From an uncultured Sulfitobacter sp. (GTDB lineage Bacteria > Pseudomonadota > Alphaproteobacteria > Rhodobacterales > Rhodobacteraceae), in the NCBI RefSeq assembly GCF_947500075.1, contig NZ_CANMQS010000001.1, forward strand, positions 1-64,000: a stretch of 64,000 nt of DNA, in the 5' to 3' direction. Positions 53,074 to 61,921 of the stretch are shown here, one piece after another. Each line of letters begins with the position of its first letter. Positions within the stretch are counted from its first letter, which is position 1. The notes under the pieces are model-generated. The model saw only the letters and a program-made list of their open reading frames with translations. It was not told the DNA's origin and did no database searches. The position numbers and the translations under genes were made by a program.

Positions 53074-53122
53074 GGGGGCTGTCTGCCCCCGGACCCCCGA
53101 GGTTTTTTGAACCATTTGGAAG
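53074..53122 (-). repeat. Interspersed G/C-rich repeat between argD and argF
   Basis: GGGGGC-TGTCT-GCCCCC forms a hairpin, followed by a stretch whose reverse complement matches 42756-42777 exactly (22 bases). It lies in the 81-base argD-argF gap and could attenuate or stabilise the mRNA. Confidence 0.55.
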
Positions 53123-53123
53123 A

Positions 53124-54299
53124 TCAGGCTGGCGTCAGACTGCCTGCAGCGGTGTCGAGACGGGTGATCGCTTCGGCAATCTCCGCGTCGGTGATGGTGA
53201 GGGGCGGCAGCAGGCGCACGACGTTGTCGGCGGCGGGCACGGTGATGACTTCGGCAGCATATCCCGCCGCAACAAGATCGCCGGGGGCCACTTTGCATTT
53301 CAGACCGAGCATCATGCCAGCGCCACGCACGCTTTCGAAAACATCCGGGTGTGAGGCCACCAGCCCTTCAAGTTTCTGACGCAGGAGCGCGGATTTGCGC
53401 TGCACCTCTGCCAGAAATTCAGGATCAGCGATGATGTCCATGACACGGGCGCCGATCGCGCAGCCCAGCGGGTTGCCCCCGTATGTTGAGCCATGGGTGC
53501 CAGCGGTCATGCCCGAAGCGGCGTCTTCTGTGGCCAACACGGCACCAAGGGGAAAGCCGCCACCGATGCCCTTGGCAACCATCATGATGTCTGGTGTGAC
53601 CCCCGCCCATTCATGTGCGAACAGGCGGCCGGTGCGCCCCACGCCGCATTGCACCTCATCCAGGATCATCAGGACACCATGTTCATCACACAGGTCTCTC
53701 AACCCCTTGAGGCAGGCGTCAGGCAGCGGGCGGATGCCGCCCTCGCCCTGAATGGGTTCAACCAGCACCGCACAGGTCTTGTCATTGATCGCGGCGGTCA
53801 GCGCGTCGTGATCGCCAAACGGCAGATGAACAAAGCCCGGCAAGAGCGGGCCGAAGCCTTTTGTCATCTTCTCTGAACCCGCCGCTGCGATCCCGGCAGA
53901 GGACCGGCCATGGAAGGCGCCGTCAAAGGTGATGACTTCCACCCGTTCGGGCTGGCCTTTGTCATGGAAATACTTGCGCGCCATCTTGACGGCCAGTTCA
54001 CAGCTTTCAGTGCCGGAGTTGGTGAAAAAGACCGTATCGGCGAAGGTATGTTCCACCAGTTTGTCTGCCAGTTCCTGCTGTTGGGGGATCTGGTAGAGGT
54101 TGGAGGTGTGCCAGAGCGCCGCCGCCTGATCGGTCAGCGCCTTGACCAGCGCCGGATGCGCATGGCCCAGCGCATTCACCGCGATACCGGCCCCCAGATC
54201 GAGAAATCGGCGTCCATCCGCTTCGATCAGCCAAGCGCCCTCACCTTTTACAAAGCTCAGCGGCGCACGCGAATAGGTTGGCAAAACGGATGAAATCAT
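53124..54299 (-). CDS. argD: Acetylornithine aminotransferase (class III PLP)
   Basis: 391 aa. Class III aminotransferase with LDLGAGIAVNALGHAHP, FTNSGTESCELAVKMAR (phosphate loop), TFDGAFHGRSSAGIAA, LVEPIQGEGGIRP, LILDEVQCGVGRTGRLFAHE (PLP Asp), and the Schiff-base Lys in MMVAKGIGGGFPLGAV. With argF next on the strand this is arginine synthesis; dual use as succinyldiaminopimelate aminotransferase is common in the family. Confidence 0.93.
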   Translation of the reverse strand: MISSVLPTYSRAPLSFVKGEGAWLIEADGRRFLDLGAGIAVNALGHAHPALVKALTDQAAALWHTSNLYQIPQQQELADKLVEHTFADTVFFTNSGTESCELAVKMARKYFHDKGQPERVEVITFDGAFHGRSSAGIAAAGSEKMTKGFGPLLPGFVHLPFGDHDALTAAINDKTCAVLVEPIQGEGGIRPLPDACLKGLRDLCDEHGVLMILDEVQCGVGRTGRLFAHEWAGVTPDIMMVAKGIGGGFPLGAVLATEDAASGMTAGTHGSTYGGNPLGCAIGARVMDIIADPEFLAEVQRKSALLRQKLEGLVASHPDVFESVRGAGMMLGLKCKVAPGDLVAAGYAAEVITVPAADNVVRLLPPLTITDAEIAEAITRLDTAAGSLTPA

Positions 54300-54848
54300 C
54301 GGGGTCGTCCTTTGAAATAAGGGCCACAGGAAAACGCCAAATGGGCATGGCCTGCGGCTGTGGTCAAGTCTGTTTGGGAAAGGCTGCGGTCACGCAGCAG
54401 GATCGGCCTGTCTTAAACAGGCACGCCGGGCATCAACGCTGGCGTCGTCGCAAAAGGGATGTTGCACATACGATCATGCGCGTGACTTAGGACAGAAACG
54501 GCACGAAGAAAAGCATTAAACATCCGCTGCACCGTTCCGCTTTGCAGCTCATGGGGAGCCATGTTCCAGCCGCGTCTACAGAACAACGGCATTGCTGCGC
54601 TCCTTATTGCTGCGGCTCATGACGCGCTCCATTTAAACGTTGTGCCCGATGGTGGCGCGGTGCTGGGGACCGCGATCCTTGTCACCGGCACGATGACATT
54701 GACGCTCGGAGAAGTGCCCCTTGGACAGGTTCGGCAAGCCCTGCGGCGCTTCCTCCCTTGCACCCACCATCTGAGGCATTAGTATAGGGGACTGAATTTG
54801 ACAAAGCGGCCCGGTTGAGTGGGGCCGCTTTTTAGCAAGGAAGCTACG
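54300..54848. other. Intergenic stretch before gcrA
   Basis: About 550 bases. A 73-residue frame at 54561-54782 (plus) has no homology I recognise and no convincing SD. The useful feature is a hairpin at 54803-54833. The argD promoter should lie in the left part. Confidence 0.5.
54803..54833 (+). terminator. Terminator-like hairpin upstream of gcrA
   Basis: AAAGCGGCC pairs with GGCCGCTTT across an 11-base loop, followed by further T residues. It lies 16 bases before the gcrA ATG, so it could end upstream transcription or form a leader hairpin. Confidence 0.6.
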
Positions 54849-55415
54849 ATGTCCTGGACCGATGACCGTGTTGAGACCCTCAAACGCATGTGGGGCGAAG
54901 GCCAGTCTGCCAGCCAGATCGCCAAGGAGTTGGGCGGGGTGACACGCAATGCCGTGATCGGCAAGGTGCACCGTCTGGGTCTGTCCAACCGCGCCACCGC
55001 AGGCACCGCCGCGAAGGCTGAGCCAAAGGCCAAACCTGCACCGAAGGCGGAACCGAAGGCCAAGCCAGCGCCCAAGCCCGCGCCGGAGATGAAGACGGAA
55101 GCCGCCGCACCGCCAAAATCGAACCTGCCCGCGCGCAAGCAGATCATTCCTGCAGGCCAGCCCCTGCCGCCGCAACCCTCTGCGAATGAGATCAGCCCGG
55201 AAGCGTTGGCCAAGGTCAACGAGGTGGAGAAGAAGGCCAAGAAGATCAGCCTCATGGAATTGACCGAGCGGACCTGCAAATGGCCCGTAGGTGATCCCGC
55301 GACGGAGGATTTCTGGTTCTGCGGCTTGCCGGTGAAACAGGGCAAGCCCTATTGCGAAGCGCATGTGGGCGTGGCGTTTCAGCCCATGTCGTCACGGCGC
55401 GATCGCCGTCGCTGA
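54849..55415 (+). CDS. gcrA: GcrA cell cycle regulator
   Basis: 188 aa from the ATG at 54849, with AAGGAAG upstream. The N-terminal DNA-binding helix region is the family hallmark (MSWTDDRVETLKRMWGEGQSASQIAKELGGVTRNAVIGKVHRLGL). Next comes a low-complexity Lys/Ala/Pro linker with PKAEPKAKPAP-type repeats, then the C-terminal domain (LTERTCKWPVGDPATEDFWFCGLP, PYCEAHVGVAFQP) that binds RNA polymerase sigma-70. In alphaproteobacteria GcrA activates promoters carrying CcrM-methylated GANTC sites. Confidence 0.95.
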   Translation: MSWTDDRVETLKRMWGEGQSASQIAKELGGVTRNAVIGKVHRLGLSNRATAGTAAKAEPKAKPAPKAEPKAKPAPKPAPEMKTEAAAPPKSNLPARKQIIPAGQPLPPQPSANEISPEALAKVNEVEKKAKKISLMELTERTCKWPVGDPATEDFWFCGLPVKQGKPYCEAHVGVAFQPMSSRRDRRR

Positions 55416-55450
55416 CCCCGCTGGAAAACGGTCCGGCCACGACAATACCA

Positions 55451-55485
55451 AAGGCGCGACATCCATCGATGCCGCGCCTTATTCT
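55451..55485 (+). terminator. Hairpin terminator after gcrA
   Basis: AAGGCGCG and CGCGCCTT pair around a short loop, then an AT-rich tail. It lies between convergent gcrA and the CAP-RTX gene. Confidence 0.6.
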
Positions 55486-55509
55486 ATTCAGTGCTGCCCA
55501 TGTTTCAGA

Positions 55510-56673
55510 TCAGCACATGAAGGAGAAGACATCGATGTCAGCCACATCGGTAACGCCTTCGAGGGTCAGCGAATTGCCATCCCCAAAGTCAACGACGGTG
55601 TTGCCATCGACGGTTTCTGCCGTTTCCATGAACATGGCGGCGGCATCCATGCCATCCCCTGCTAGTGAGACATCAAGGAACAGAATGTCCTCACCTGCGG
55701 TGAAATCGGTGATCCTGTCATTGCCAGCGATGAAGTCGAAGCAATCCGCATCGGCCCCACCTGTCATGACATCATCACCCGCGTCGCCAACGAGGTAGTC
55801 CATCCCGGCACCGCCATCCATGGTGTCGTTGCCTTCACCACCGATCAGGGCGTCGTGGCCTTCTGCGCCGGACATCATATCATCACCGGCTTCGCCATCG
55901 AGGTAATCATGCCCGTCCGAGCCTGTGACCGTGTCATTGCCCCCGTCGGCAAAGACCATGGCCCAATCCCCTTCCGCCGTGATGTCATCATCGCCAGCGG
56001 TGCCGATTTGAATGCCCTCGTCATCGCACCCTACCATTTCAGGTTCGGGTTCAGGCTCTGGTTCGGGCCTTGGCTCGGGTTCCGGCTCCGGGGTCGGTTC
56101 CGGCGTAGGCTCGGGCTCCGGCGTTGGTTCAGGCGCAGGTTCTGGCGCAGGTTCTGGCGCTGGCTCCGGTGTCGGCTCCGGGGTTGGCTCGGGTGCCGGT
56201 GCGCTATCGGTCTCAACCGTGTCGGAGGTATCACCCTCAGTCCGGGCGAAGTTCTGCGTCACGACGACACCGTCAAAGCCGCGCATATCGCCCTGTTCGA
56301 TCCCGATCCCGATTTCAGTGAAGTTGGGATTGAGGATGTTGGCCCTGTGTCCGGGGCTGTCCATCAACCCCTGATGCAGTTGTACAACGTCATCCGATAT
56401 CCCATCCGGTCCGCGTTCTGATTGCCAGGCGATATTCTCGCCCGAGGTCCAGGCCCCCTCAAAGGGATAGTTCGCAGCCTGCATCCGTTCCGTTGCTGTC
56501 GATCCCCCTTCTCCCGTGTGGGAAAAAGTATCCGTGTCGATCATCCATTGGCTGTGATCTTCGCTGGATGCGTTCAACAGCGTGTTGAGCACGAGCGGGT
56601 TCAACCCCGCATCCGCCCTCTCTTTGTTGATCAGATAGAGCATCTGTCTTTCGGTGGTACTCGCCAGTGACAT
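55510..56673 (-). CDS. CAP-domain exoprotein with PE-rich linker and RTX calcium repeats
   Basis: 387 aa from the ATG at 56673, with AAAGGA upstream. Residues ~1-135 form a CAP/SCP (PF00188-type) domain: [64 protein letters not shown]. Then a ~70-residue Pro/Glu repeat linker (PEPTPEP units, directly repeated in the DNA). Finally RTX-type GGxGxDx repeats ([28 protein letters not shown] and more) that bind calcium, and the [12 protein letters not shown]-terminal region typical of type I secretion. No N-terminal signal peptide, which fits type I export; the substrate or target is unknown. Confidence 0.85.
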   Translation of the reverse strand: MSLASTTERQMLYLINKERADAGLNPLVLNTLLNASSEDHSQWMIDTDTFSHTGEGGSTATERMQAANYPFEGAWTSGENIAWQSERGPDGISDDVVQLHQGLMDSPGHRANILNPNFTEIGIGIEQGDMRGFDGVVVTQNFARTEGDTSDTVETDSAPAPEPTPEPTPEPAPEPAPEPAPEPTPEPEPTPEPTPEPEPEPRPEPEPEPEPEMVGCDDEGIQIGTAGDDDITAEGDWAMVFADGGNDTVTGSDGHDYLDGEAGDDMMSGAEGHDALIGGEGNDTMDGGAGMDYLVGDAGDDVMTGGADADCFDFIAGNDRITDFTAGEDILFLDVSLAGDGMDAAAMFMETAETVDGNTVVDFGDGNSLTLEGVTDVADIDVFSFMC

Positions 56674-57155
56674 TGGTTGTCCTTTCTTTGCCAGTTTACT
56701 GGGAGTGCCGACTAAGCGCGCCCTGCCGCACCTCTTCAATCACCGGCAAAGCAGCGCCTAAAAATCAGCCAAAGCCCGCTTGAAGGAAGCGCGTCCCATT
56801 GCGGATTTTTGCTAGGAAATCTGATGCTTATATTATGTTCACTGTCGTAATATCGATCATCTGGAGTTGCTGGAGCGTGCACCAAAAACAGGCATGCCAA
56901 GCTGTCGGGACAGAGGCGAGGCGCGCAGATTGTCATTGTGCTGAGGGGCGTTGCACGTCCCCACACATCGGCTTTGCCCCATCAATGCAGGCACAAGCCT
57001 CGCCAACGTTCGGGGCCGACGTGAGGTGGATTGCAAGATCGGGGTGAGAGGCGCAAAAAGGCGTCCGCCCTGTTGCACACAAGTCTAAAGAGGACTGTTC
57101 AACGCCTGACCTCTCTGCGAAACTATCAACACACAAGGAATGTGGGGAGAGTCCA
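56674..57155. other. Intergenic stretch between divergent CAP-RTX and DUF3775 genes
   Basis: About 480 bases. No frame has a recognisable product or good SD. It should contain the promoters of both divergent genes; no clear boxes were identified. Confidence 0.5.
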
Positions 57156-57470
57156 ATGCTAGAAATCAGTACCGGGAAAGTCGTCAGAGTGATCATGCTC
57201 GCGCGTGAATATGGCCCCGACAGCGTGAGCCTCTCCGATTTCATCTCTGGCCTCAACGACGATGAAAAGGCCAACCTCGTGGCGGTGATGTGGATCGGAC
57301 GCGGCAGCTTCGAAGCCGAAGAGCTTGAGTACGCCAAGGAGGAAGCGCGCCGCGAGGCCTCTGCGCCAACAGAAAATTACCTGTCCGGCATACCCAGCCT
57401 GCCCGAGCATCTTGAAAGCGGACTGGAGGCGCTGGGGATTGATGTGACCGAAGCTGAGGATGACCTCTGA
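57156..57470 (+). CDS. DUF3775 protein
   Basis: 104 aa. It matches the DUF3775 pattern: MLEISTGKVVRVIMLAREY, LSDFISGLNDDEKANLVAVMWIGRGSFEAEELEYAKEEA and the final LPEHLESGLEALGIDV. Small soluble helical protein, widespread in alphaproteobacteria, function unknown. It precedes the ThDP enzyme gene by 97 bases. Confidence 0.88.
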   Translation: MLEISTGKVVRVIMLAREYGPDSVSLSDFISGLNDDEKANLVAVMWIGRGSFEAEELEYAKEEARREASAPTENYLSGIPSLPEHLESGLEALGIDVTEAEDDL

Positions 57471-57567
57471 GCACACCGCTGCAACATTTCCAACACAGAG
57501 GTGAATTGCACCTTTGCGTGTTGCATGGTTCATGGGTCCACCTGAACTGACCCCGAAGGCCCGCCAC

Positions 57568-59184
57568 ATGTCCGACACCATCCGCGCCGCCGATGCCCTT
57601 GCCCGACGTTTGTACGCTGCCGGATGCCGCACCGCATTCGGGATGCCGGGAGGCGAAGTGCTGACGCTGATCGATGCGCTGGAGGCTGCGGGCATCCGCT
57701 TTATCCTCGCCAAACATGAAAACGCAGCCGGTTTTATGGCCGAAGGGGTGCATCATCGCGATGGCGCGCCGGGTATTCTGGTGGGCACCATCGGCCCCGG
57801 CACTCTGAACGGGGTGAACACGGTGGCCAACGCCCTACAGGATCAGGTCCCGCTTGTTGTGCTATCGGGGTGTATGGACGCGGATGAGGCGCAGACCTAC
57901 ACCCATCAGGTTGTCGATCAGGGCGCTGTTTTCCGTCCGATCACCAAGGCGACATTCACCCTCGATGCCAAAGCGGCGCATATCATTGCGGACAAGGCTG
58001 TGGCCATTGCCACCGAAGGCCGGATGGGTCCCGTACATATTGATGTCCCGATCACAGTGGCGAACACCCAGATCGCAGCGGCGGCCCCTGCCCCGCGCGC
58101 ACCAGCATCTGCGGCGGCACCGTCAGGCGCGGATCTTGAGACCGCGCGAGGCTGGCTCGCTAAGGCGCGCAAACCGGTGATCATCGCCGGCGTCGATGCG
58201 CTGAACGAAGGCGCGGGGGATGCGCTCACCCGTTTTGCCGAACACCACCACATTCCGGTTATCACCAGCTACAAGGCCAAGGGCCTGCTGGCCGAGGACC
58301 ATGCGCTGTCGCTGGGCGGTGCAGGGCTGTCCCCGCTGGCCGACACCCATCTTGTTCCTTTTGTGCAAGACGCCGATCTGATCCTCTGTGTGGGCTATGA
58401 CCCGATTGAGATGCGCCCGGGCTGGCGCAATATCTGGGATCCGGCCCGCCAGAACGTCGTTGACATCTCCGCCGTGCCCAACCTGCACTACATGCACCAG
58501 GGTACGCTGAACTTTGTCACCTCCTGCACGGCGACCTTACAGGCGCTCAGCGACGGGCTGACGCCACAGGACACCTGGGAAGATGGTGAGATCTACCGCC
58601 TCAAATCCGCGCTGGCCAAATCCTTCCCCCGCGATGACGACTGGGGGCCGGCCGCCATCATCGACACCTGCCGCAACGTGCTGCCGCGCGAGACGCTGGC
58701 CAGCGCTGACAGCGGCGCGCACCGCATCCTGCTCAGCCAGATGTGGGAGTGTTATGCGCCGCGTGACCTGATGCAGTCCTCCGCGCTGTGCACCATGGGC
58801 TGTGCGGTGCCGATGGCGATTGGCGCCAAACTCGCGGCGCCCGAACGGCCGGTGGTGTCTTTCTCCGGCGATGCGGGGTTTCTGATGGTGGCGGGCGAAT
58901 TGGCCACAGCGATTGAGCTGAACGTCGCACCGATCTTTGTGGTCTTTGTCGATGCCTCGCTGGCACTGATTGAAAAGAAACAGCGCGAGCGGCAACTTGC
59001 CAACGTCGGCGTAGATTTCGCCCAGCACAACTTTGCCGCCATGGGAGTCGCCTTTGGCGGCGCGGGCGTGACCGTTCGGGACCGTGCCGGGTTGGAAAAC
59101 GCCCTGAAGGATGCCGTGGCGGCGGACACGTTCACCGTCATCGCTGCCGTGATCGACCGGGAGGCTTATGATGGCCGTATCTAA
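57568..59184 (+). CDS. Thiamine-diphosphate-dependent enzyme (acetolactate-synthase-like)
   Basis: 538 aa from the ATG at 57568 (MSDTIRAADALARRLYAAG); the frame extends to 57514 without homology. Catalytic Glu in AKHENAAGFMAEG, GPGTLNGVNTVANAL (Pyr domain), and the ThDP/Mg motif GDAGFLMVAGELATAIELNVAPIFVVFVD in the C-terminal PP domain. It resembles the ALS/oxalyl-CoA-decarboxylase/indolepyruvate group without a clear substrate. It is overlapped by the CaiB/BaiF CoA transferase gene, which suggests an acyl-CoA substrate (inference). Confidence 0.85.
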   Translation: MSDTIRAADALARRLYAAGCRTAFGMPGGEVLTLIDALEAAGIRFILAKHENAAGFMAEGVHHRDGAPGILVGTIGPGTLNGVNTVANALQDQVPLVVLSGCMDADEAQTYTHQVVDQGAVFRPITKATFTLDAKAAHIIADKAVAIATEGRMGPVHIDVPITVANTQIAAAAPAPRAPASAAAPSGADLETARGWLAKARKPVIIAGVDALNEGAGDALTRFAEHHHIPVITSYKAKGLLAEDHALSLGGAGLSPLADTHLVPFVQDADLILCVGYDPIEMRPGWRNIWDPARQNVVDISAVPNLHYMHQGTLNFVTSCTATLQALSDGLTPQDTWEDGEIYRLKSALAKSFPRDDDWGPAAIIDTCRNVLPRETLASADSGAHRILLSQMWECYAPRDLMQSSALCTMGCAVPMAIGAKLAAPERPVVSFSGDAGFLMVAGELATAIELNVAPIFVVFVDASLALIEKKQRERQLANVGVDFAQHNFAAMGVAFGGAGVTVRDRAGLENALKDAVAADTFTVIAAVIDREAYDGRI

Positions 59185-60373
59185 AGGCGCGCTCGACGGG
59201 CTGTTCGTTCTGGATCTGAGCCGTATCCTCGCCGGTCCCACCTGCACCCAACTGCTGGGCGATCTGGGTGCCACGGTCATCAAGGTCGAGAACCCGCAAA
59301 CCAATGGCGACGACACGCGCGGTTGGGGCCCGCATTATGCGACAGATGCCAATGGCGAGAAAACCGATCTGTCCGCCTATTTCATGGCCGCGAACCGCAA
59401 CAAACGCTCCATCGCGGTGGATATCGCAACCGAGGAAGGCCAGCGCACCCTGCGCCATCTGGCCGCCCGCGCCGATGTGGTGATCGAGAATTTCAAACCC
59501 GATGGATTGAAGAGATACGGTCTTGACCATGCTACCCTGCTGGGTGCGCATCCCGGCCTTGTCTATTGCTCCATCTCCGGTTTCGGGCAGACGGGGCCAA
59601 ACCGGAGCCAGCCGGGGTATGACCTGATGGCACAGGGCTTTGGCGGGATCATGTCGATCACCGGCGACCCGGACGGCGCGCCGACCAAAGTGGGTGTCGG
59701 GATCGCGGATGTGATGTGCGGGATGTATGCCACCATCGGCATCCTTGCCGCCCTCAGACACCGCGACGCGACAGGCGAAGGCCAGCACATTGATCTGGCG
59801 CTGGTGGATGCCTCGATGGCGTGGCTGGTGAACGAAGGGGTGAACACGCTGATCTCAGGACAGGACCCGGTGCGGCGCGGGAATGCCCATCCCAACATCG
59901 TGCCCTACGATGCCTTTGCCGCCGCCGATGGGCATATCCTGCTGGCTGTGGGCAATGACGCGCAATTTGCACGTTTTTGCGACGCGCTTGAGATCCCCGG
60001 CGTTGCGCAAGACCCGCGCTTTGTCACCAACCTTGGCCGGATTGAAAACCGCGAAGCCCTGATGCCGCTGATCTCTCCTGCCATGGCCGCACTGCCGAAA
60101 GCAGCGCTGCTGGACAGGCTGCACAACGTGAACGTCCCCTGCGGCCCGATCCATACGATTGGGGAGGCACTTTCCTCCCCGCAGGCGCAGGCGCGCGGCG
60201 CGGTGGTTACCCTTGACCTGCCCGATCCGGACGCGCCGCCGGTTCAGCTCCTCGGCAATCCGCTCAAATTCTCTGCCACGCCGGTCAGGTATGACCGCGC
60301 CCCACCCCGATTTAGGCAGGACACCGATGAGGTGCTTGAAACATGGGGACCCAAATCAGACGCCCCGCGCTGA
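59168..60373 (+). CDS. CaiB/BaiF-family CoA transferase (class III)
   Basis: 401 aa, ATG with GGGAGG upstream. Family signature LDLSRILAGPTCTQLLGDLGATVIKVENP, then NRNKRSIAVDI, GYDLMAQGFGGIMSITG and GQHIDLALVDASMAWL; the Asp of the last motif is the family's catalytic position. It moves CoA between organic acids. It overlaps the ThDP enzyme gene by 17 bases, so the two probably act in one pathway; oxalate- or hydroxyacid-type metabolism is possible but unproven. Confidence 0.9.
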   Translation: MMAVSKGALDGLFVLDLSRILAGPTCTQLLGDLGATVIKVENPQTNGDDTRGWGPHYATDANGEKTDLSAYFMAANRNKRSIAVDIATEEGQRTLRHLAARADVVIENFKPDGLKRYGLDHATLLGAHPGLVYCSISGFGQTGPNRSQPGYDLMAQGFGGIMSITGDPDGAPTKVGVGIADVMCGMYATIGILAALRHRDATGEGQHIDLALVDASMAWLVNEGVNTLISGQDPVRRGNAHPNIVPYDAFAAADGHILLAVGNDAQFARFCDALEIPGVAQDPRFVTNLGRIENREALMPLISPAMAALPKAALLDRLHNVNVPCGPIHTIGEALSSPQAQARGAVVTLDLPDPDAPPVQLLGNPLKFSATPVRYDRAPPRFRQDTDEVLETWGPKSDAPR

Positions 60374-60550
60374 AAATTCCCCGCCAAACCCTTCGAATTG
60401 CGCGGCAAACCGCCTCCCTTCGTCATAAACGCTCACGAAAGATGCGGTGCGCTTCACGTTGACGTGTGAGCAGACCCTCCGCCGTTCGAAACACAGGCCT
60501 TTGCGGCTATCTTCCCTCCACACACCGCGATGACCTTGAAAGGCCGATCC

Positions 60551-61900
60551 ATGACAACAGACGTTTGCGCATCACCCGTCAGCTTCTCCTCCGCTGACAG
60601 TCTTGCCCATTGGAACAACATGATCCGCGCCTTTCTGGCCCACGGTCCCAGCACCCCGCAGCACCTTGGCGCCCTGCTGGAGGCCGAACCGGATTTCGCC
60701 ATGGGCCATGCCGCACGGGGTCTGTTTTCGCTGATGATGGGCCGGGCAGAGATGTGGCAGGTGGCCGAAGATGCCCGGACCGCGGCACACCACGCCCGCA
60801 GTGCAGGTCCTGTCAGTGCCCGTGAACAAGGCTGGATCAATGCTTTGGACGCCTGGCTTGCCGACAGCCCGACCGGCGCGATTGCCGCCTTGGAAACGGC
60901 CCTGATCAAACACCCCTCCGACACGCTTTCAGCAAAGGCCAGTCAGGCCATCCGGTTTATCCTTGGCGATGCGCCGGGGATGCGCCGATCAGTTGAGCGG
61001 GTGCTGCACGCCCACGGCCCCGACCACCCGCTGCGTGGCTACCTGATGGGATGCCACGCCTTTTCCCTCGAAGAAACAGGTGACTACGCAGGTGCGGAAC
61101 GCGCGGGTCTCGAAGGGTTGATCCATGCCCCCGACGACGCCTGGGGTCTGCACGCGGTGGCCCACGTGCATGACATGCGCGCCGAACCGGACGCAGGCAT
61201 CGCCCTGATCGAAGGCAACACCGCCGCCTGGGAAGGCTCCAACAACTTTCGCTACCACGTCTGGTGGCACAAGGCGCTGCTGCACATGGACCGGGGCGAA
61301 CGCGACATCGCCCTCGCCCTTTATGACAGCCAAATCCGCGCGGACAAAACCGACGATTACCGCGACATCGCCAATGCCACATCCCTGCTGATGCGGCTGG
61401 AGCTGGAGGGGATGGAGGTCGGCAACCGCTGGGATGAGCTGGGCGCACTTGCGGAAAATCGCATTGACGACGGCTGCGTAGTCTTTGCCGATTTGCACTA
61501 TCAACTCGCCCTTGCCGGTGCCGCCAAGGGGGACGCCGCGCGCGCCATGTCCGCGCGGTTCGCCCGTGATGCCCGTCAGACCGGCGACATGGCCGAACGT
61601 GTGGCCGACCCCGGCCTCAGCGCCCTTGCAGGGCTCAACGCCTTTGCCGAAGGCCGCTACGGTGACGCCTTTGTTCAGCTCAGCACCGCACGCCCCAAAA
61701 TGCCAACCATCGGCGGCAGCCACGCCCAGCGCGACGTGTTTGAGCGGATGACCATTGACGCGGGCCTGCGTGCAGGTCATTTCGACGCAACGGAACAGAT
61801 CCTCTTGGCCCGCCTGAAACTGCGCGCCGGTCACGAGGACCGCTTTGCCGCCACCCGGTTTGAGCAGCTGTCCCGCGCAAGGCGTATCCCCGCCCAGTAA
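60551..61900 (+). CDS. TTC38-like tetratricopeptide repeat protein
   Basis: 449 aa from the ATG at 60551, with AAAGG seven bases upstream. Repeated helix pairs with TPR-like spacing (EPDFAMGHAARGLFSLMMGR, LRGYLMGCHAFSLEETGDYAGAERAGLEGLIHAPDDAWGLHAVAHVHDMR, WEGSNNFRYHVWWHKALLHMDRGERDIALALYD). The last stretch is characteristic of the TTC38 family. Cytoplasmic, function unknown. It is followed 21 bases later by opgC in the same direction. Confidence 0.82.
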   Translation: MTTDVCASPVSFSSADSLAHWNNMIRAFLAHGPSTPQHLGALLEAEPDFAMGHAARGLFSLMMGRAEMWQVAEDARTAAHHARSAGPVSAREQGWINALDAWLADSPTGAIAALETALIKHPSDTLSAKASQAIRFILGDAPGMRRSVERVLHAHGPDHPLRGYLMGCHAFSLEETGDYAGAERAGLEGLIHAPDDAWGLHAVAHVHDMRAEPDAGIALIEGNTAAWEGSNNFRYHVWWHKALLHMDRGERDIALALYDSQIRADKTDDYRDIANATSLLMRLELEGMEVGNRWDELGALAENRIDDGCVVFADLHYQLALAGAAKGDAARAMSARFARDARQTGDMAERVADPGLSALAGLNAFAEGRYGDAFVQLSTARPKMPTIGGSHAQRDVFERMTIDAGLRAGHFDATEQILLARLKLRAGHEDRFAATRFEQLSRARRIPAQ

Positions 61901-61921
61901 GGCCTGAAAGACTGCACTGCC

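Noticed and set aside
54561..54782. A 73-residue frame before gcrA
   Set aside because: No convincing SD and no family resemblance. A terminator-like hairpin follows but does not prove coding.
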